Below, in pieces: positions 45,101 through 51,100 of a stretch of 64,000 nucleotides of DNA; the stretch's first letter is position 1; each line of letters begins with the position of its first letter. The stretch covers positions 40,765,021 to 40,829,020 of the forward strand of contig NC_081541.1 of NCBI RefSeq assembly GCF_901000735.1. Reading direction: 5' to 3'. The stretch comes from Corylus avellana. Its lineage: Eukaryota > Streptophyta > Magnoliopsida > Fagales > Betulaceae. The notes under the pieces are model-generated. The model saw nothing but the letters and a program-made list of their open reading frames with translations. It was not told the origin of the DNA and ran no database searches. Both the position numbers and the translations under genes were made by a program.

Positions 45101-48100
45101 CCCCATGCGTCCCGGGGGATCAATAGAATACCACCCGCCCCAAGCACTACCAAATTTAGTGTCTACAACAACTTTCCACCATGCCTCTCTCTCATGCACA
45201 TAACCGAACAACCACTTTCCTAAAAGGGCCGTATTGAACAACTTCAAGTTTTGAATCAACAATCCTCCCTCAGAAATAGAAGAGCAAACTTTGGTCCAGA
45301 TAACCAGGTGATATTAAAAATCTTCACTTGTCCCTCCCCATAGAAAATCTTGTTGGAGCTTCTTTATGCGATTTGCCACTCCAGCATGAATGGGGAAAAG
45401 AGACAAGAAGTACGTAAGTAAGTTGGAGAGAGTGCTCTTAATATGGGTAACCCTACCACTCTTAGACAAATACAACATTTTCCAACTAGCCAACCGACAC
45501 TCAATCTTTTCCACAATGCCAGCCCAAATAGACTTAGCCTTGTAACAAGCCCCCAGCGGAAAACCAAGACACTTCAAGGGTTGGCCCCACTTCAAGGGTT
45601 GCCAGCAGCCCATCCACATTTTCCACATTACCCACGGGAACCAAAACTAACTTGGCCAAATTAACCTTTAACCCAGAAACAACTTCCAAACATACAATTA
45701 AAACACACAGATGGTGAAGATGGTCAGGGTTGGCCCCACAAAAAACCAAAGTATTATCTGCGAACAATAAGTGAGAAATATTAACCATATTGGAGGGCCT
45801 AGAACCCACAGAGAAGCAGAAGACCCATGTTCGATAGTAGCAGTAATCATTTTACTCAAAACCTCCATAACAACTGCAAAAAGAAGAGGAGACAAAGGAT
45901 CACCCTGCCTCAACCCACGAGAGCTACTACAGAAACCAGACAAAGTGCCATTGACCAAGATGGAGAAACGCAACGAAGAGATGCAGTGCTCTATCCAAGA
46001 ACACCTTTTCTCCCCAAAGCCGCACCTTCTCAACATATACAATAAGAACTTCCAGTTGATGTGATCATAGGCCTTCTCAATATCCAATTTGCAAAGCACC
46101 CCTTGTTTGCCACACTTGTTTCGACGATCCAAACATTCACTAGCTATGAGAATTGAATCCAGAATTTGCCTACCCATTACAAAAGCATTCTAAGGCTTTG
46201 AGATAATCTTCTTCACAACCCTTCTTAATCTATTAGTTAGAACTCTCAAGAACCAAGAAAGGACGTTGGAGGAGCTCAAGTCTTTTTTCTTTTCTTCCCT
46301 TTTTTTTTCTTGGACTGCTACGTTTTAAGCTCCCTTAGTGAATACTTTTAATGATTTTCTTGTTCTTTTTTCTTCTTTTTCTTAGGCGTTCTCTTGTATA
46401 TTTTATGTGTATTATGGTTGTGCTTGCGCCCCTCTACGCTCTTTGATATGATTACATTACTTTTTTTTGATACGCAGTGTTGTATATATCCAAAAAAAGC
46501 GCAAAGCGCCTCTAAGTACACAAGAAAGTATACATAGGTAGCCTAACACAAGCCCGAAAACACAGCCCAAGATGACCCAACCCAAAAAACCCAACAAGAA
46601 GCCCCAGCCAAACAGAAAACCCTAAAAGAGAACCCAAAACAAAAGCCCACAATAACCCAACACCAGCCCTAAAAACCCAAAACACAACCCAAGAAGCCCC
46701 AGCCAAACAGAAAACCCTAAAAGAGAACCCAAAACAAAAGCCACAATAACCCAACATCAGCCCTCAAAACCCAAAACACAATCCAAGATGACCCAGCCCA
46801 AAAAACCCAAAACCCCTAATATGATTACATTACTTATCAAAAAAAAAAAAAAAACCTTTTGGTAGGATTACCCAAGAGGTTGGCTAAAGTGGTAAGGGCA
46901 TTGGTCTTGATAGCATTTTCATTAGGTTTAAGGTTCGAATCCCTTTGGGTGCAAACAATTTCTTAGGGCTAGCCCACCAGCGAAGCTGGATTATTACCCG
47001 ATTCGTGTAGAGGGAGCGATTTGCACGGTTCCGAAGTCTATTCAACAGAAGTGGGTACACGAAGTGACTTTGCCTTAGAGAGCTTTCTCGTCATAAAAAT
47101 AAAAAATAAAACTTTGGTAGGATCATGTATCCTCTTAAGATTATGAGACCTATTCTTTCTCTCTTCATGAATCCCAATTTCCTTATGAGAGGATTATTTT
47201 TGCTTATAAATAAAGCTCATGCAATAGGCTTCTTTTTTTTATATATAAATAATGTATATTCAAGCAATGCGCAGAGGGGTGCAACCCATGTACACAGGGA
47301 GTATACAAGAGACCCCTACTCCGTAGATAAAGAAGTGCATAAGTCTATAAATTCAGAATAAGATGCATATTGTATATGCATGCAATAGGCTTATATACCC
47401 CTACTCATGCAATAGGCATATTGTATACGCATTCAATATAGACCCCTACTCATGCAATAGGCTTATATGCGCATATTGTATCCTATCGGTAGTTTGAAGT
47501 TCCATAAGAAAAAAGGAGATAGGTTCATTGTATTTTCCAAAGAGAAACATTTGTTTTTCAACACTTGTGGATGTATGCAATCTTGTCAAATCACGTAAAA
47601 TTGAGTCTTGATTCTTGTTGCTGCTTTTTTGTTAATATTTTCTTGCATTTTTTGCTAATTCTAACACAACCTAGTAACATCAATACATCATGTAGCATTG
47701 GGGTACTATGATGTAACATGAGCCCTGACAAAGACACCAAAAATTTAAGTGAGGGTCACATTAGATGAGTGGATTGTGAATGTGTTACATAGTGTTAAGT
47801 TCCATATTAGTTCCTTAGTTGGTAAGACTCGACTATTTAAGTGATTTTAGGAAGCTCCAATAGTGACTTTGACTAGTCCTCTTTCAAGAACCATCATCAA
47901 TCCTTATCCTCCAATATTGATTTGTCCACTTTATCCAAATTTCATGTACATTCCTTGCCCTTAAACATAAGTTTTTCCCGATTGAAGTTTCATCATCTAT
48001 TCCTAGTCCTCAAGTATCACAATGTTTGGTAATACCTTTCTGAAAGTGATTTCGCTATTTAAACAATAAAAAAACTTTTCAAACAAAGTTTTACATGTAG

Positions 48101-51100
48101 CTCCCACAAAAAAACACTTTTCAGTTTTCGTTTTTGAAAACACTTCTCAAAACACTAAACACATTTTAGAAAATAAAACACAAAACACTTCTCAAAAACT
48201 TCTCCACCTTCATATAAGAATGTTTTGAAAACACATGCTCAGTTTTTGAATGCAAGTGAAAAATACCTTTGAAAGCGAGGTTCCGCCTTTCAAGCACTAA
48301 AACACTTTTCAAAACACTAAACATTTTTCTTAACTTGGAAGAACCCGACTCTACAACCTTGCTCATAGGTAATTTACTATGTTTTCTAGTTAACCTCTCA
48401 TCTATATCCTTCATATGTTATTCCAAGTTAAAGGAGAGAAATCATGTGGTTCAATTGTAAGGCCCGCCCACTCAAATGAATGACACTATAATGCTTAGCT
48501 CCTGTCAATATGGTGCAAAGACGGTAATCATGTTTATTTCCAAATCTTCAAAAATTTGTTCTTTCTACTCTAAAATCAAGACAAAGCAAACCTATTTAAA
48601 GACGAGGTTGTTTAATATTATGACTTTTTCTTATCCCCCAACACTATTATTGCTAATATATAACGAATTAGGTCCTTTTAAGAAATAACTTTTTTTAATT
48701 AGAAATTAAATTATAAAATTTTCAGCCTTTCATATACCATTGCAATTGCAAGACCTAGTATTCCAACTTTTTGAGTCATTTCTTTCTTATGCCCACCTCA
48801 ATATTCTCTTACCATCCTTTCTCATGTCACCATTTAAATCTCACCTTATATTAATTCTTTCAACAAATCTCGAGTTCAAACCCCATATTTTCCTAGATTC
48901 AAATTAATAGCCAAATCTATTTATAGATGAGGCTTTGCATTGCAACGGCATAACCTAATATCACATTTTCTGGTATCCAATTGTCTTTCTTTTTTTAAAT
49001 AAATAATCGAGGTATCATTAAAAGTGTAAGGCACTCCAACTAAATAGGAAGTATGCAACCATTGTCCTTTTCTTTTTCTTTTTGATAACAAGGAATCCCT
49101 TCAAGGCAGACCCACTTAATGTACCCACCCCTGTTAGGTACACTTCGGACCGGTGTAAAGCGCCCCTTCTACATGGATCTGGTAATACTCCGGCTTTGCC
49201 GGCGGACTGATCCCAAGAAATTGTTTAAACCCAAGAGAATTCAAACCTTAGACCTTATAGACTTCCACAAATGGTATGAAAGCCAACTTAATAACATTCA
49301 ATGGTTCAGACATTACATCAAAACACAGGCTTCGATGAGGATTTAAGGAATTTATGTAAGATTGTGACATCCCAAATTGAATTTGTTAAAGCATTTTATG
49401 GACATATGCTAAGTCCTAGATTAAGCATATACTAGGACGATCTAAGTTATATAATCGATTACAGAGAATCTCAATTATTATTAGTCCTTTTGGATATTGT
49501 TTAAATGTTCGTTATGCATCCCAGGAACATGTCTACAGGAAGATCAAGATGATGGTGGATATCCAGGGGAGGACAAAGATGATGGTGGGGGTAATATAGT
49601 GTGTGTGTGTTAAAGAAGGTGTTGGTGCCCTTGCAGGGGAGTGGGGAAATCAAACTTTTTGTTTAATATTTATCTTAATTTTTTTCTTTTAGGAGTCTTT
49701 TCAATGACTATTATATTACCTGCTAGGTCAAGACTCAACCAAAAGAAGCTCAAGTCTATATGGACTTTATCCATGCCATGCCATGCACCTTCTTCCCATT
49801 CCAACTGGGGAAGGGACGCTCCAATTACAAAGGAACTACTATCATCCACTAGAAGCACATTATCATTGGCTTTTTTTTTTTATATATATATATAAGTAAT
49901 GAAAGTTATTCATTAAAAAGCGTAAGGCGCCCCTAAATACACAAGCAATATACACAAGAGGCTCTCAACAAGCAAGAAACCCAAACGATGCACAAGCCCT
50001 ACATTATCATTGGCTTTAACATCAAATGTTAGTGAGATTGACATATTTGAAAGTTCTTATACTCTACAATACCAGCATTATTTCACAATTTAATTATATG
50101 GTTCTTTCGTCACCGGGGATTCCAGCAAAAAGCTCTCAGAACAGCAATCCAAAATGCCCTTAATTATTTGGCCTAAATTTAATATCAGGATTGAAATTCT
50201 GCGTAGTTTTTAGCCAATTTAGTTTTTCCTCTTATTTTTATATTTATTTGTGTTAGCTCCATAAGGCCTCCACTAGAATCTGTCCGGCGCTTTTAACAAC
50301 ACTAATCAAAATGACAATATCAATTTATGTTGCCTTTTTATGTAGAGGGTGTTATCAACGCTATCTAACTATGACAAGCTTAGAAGATAATTTCTCAAAC
50401 TATAACTTCTCTTAGCAACTATACTCTTGCAATTATTCTGTCAAGTGAATGGCATAACAAACCTATTCACCGGATTGAGATCTCACGCAATATTGTGCAA
50501 TAGCTCTAATCTGAGTCATTCCATGCCACATCATCAATACAAATTATAACTCAAAATTTTCTCTCATTTTTCAGCTGCCAACTCTACTTTCACCATGACC
50601 ACCATAACTACACCGTCACTGTCAGTCTACCACCACCATCAATGGCTTTCCTCTCTCGCTGTATAGACAAAGGGATAACCGGCCACCCTTATGGATGCAT
50701 GTGGCCAAAGAGGATAGTTTGGCAACCACAAGTCACTAGATGTGGTTCGACCACCCTAAAGATCAAGTTGGGAGTGGTCAAATCACTCCCTTTAGCTACT
50801 AGAATGGTTCGGTCACCTCAAAGACCATTTAGGGGTGGTCGGACCACCCCCAAAGACCAAATAGGGGGTAGCCAAACCACCCTTGTGGCCAATCGTTTGT
50901 TCATCTAAACTAAAAGTGGTTCAAGCCATTCATCTAAAATGAACAAACTAAATTAAAGCTACTAGGTACCATATCCTATGTAATACCTAAATCTCAATCC
51001 CTATTAACCTATTACCATCCCCTAATAGAAGCAGCTAAGTTTTAATTTATGATAACAAAAGCCTCCTATCATAGGTAGTTACTCTATTGGGCCTCGAACT

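Larger units (their letters stand above)
46255..46854 (+). mobile_element. LINE 3' UTR and poly(A), interrupted by another LINE tail
   Basis: TTGTATATTTTATGTGTATT, then TGCTTGCGCCCCTCTACGCTC at about 46425, GATTACATTACT, then after the nested insertion TTATCAAAAAA with an A run at 46839-46854. Together with the inverted ORF2 piece at 44790-46245 it looks like one L1 insertion whose 5' part was inverted. Confidence 0.75.

Noticed and set aside
46512..46757. Minus-strand frame rich in Gly, Phe and Leu, resembling a membrane protein.
   Set aside because: It is the translation of the repeated CCCAAAACC tract in a LINE 3' UTR, flanked by that LINE's target duplication.
46869..46945. Possible tRNA gene.
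   Set aside because: A and B boxes are present, but there is no cloverleaf and no acceptor stem; the unit continues into a SINE body with an A-rich tail and target duplications.
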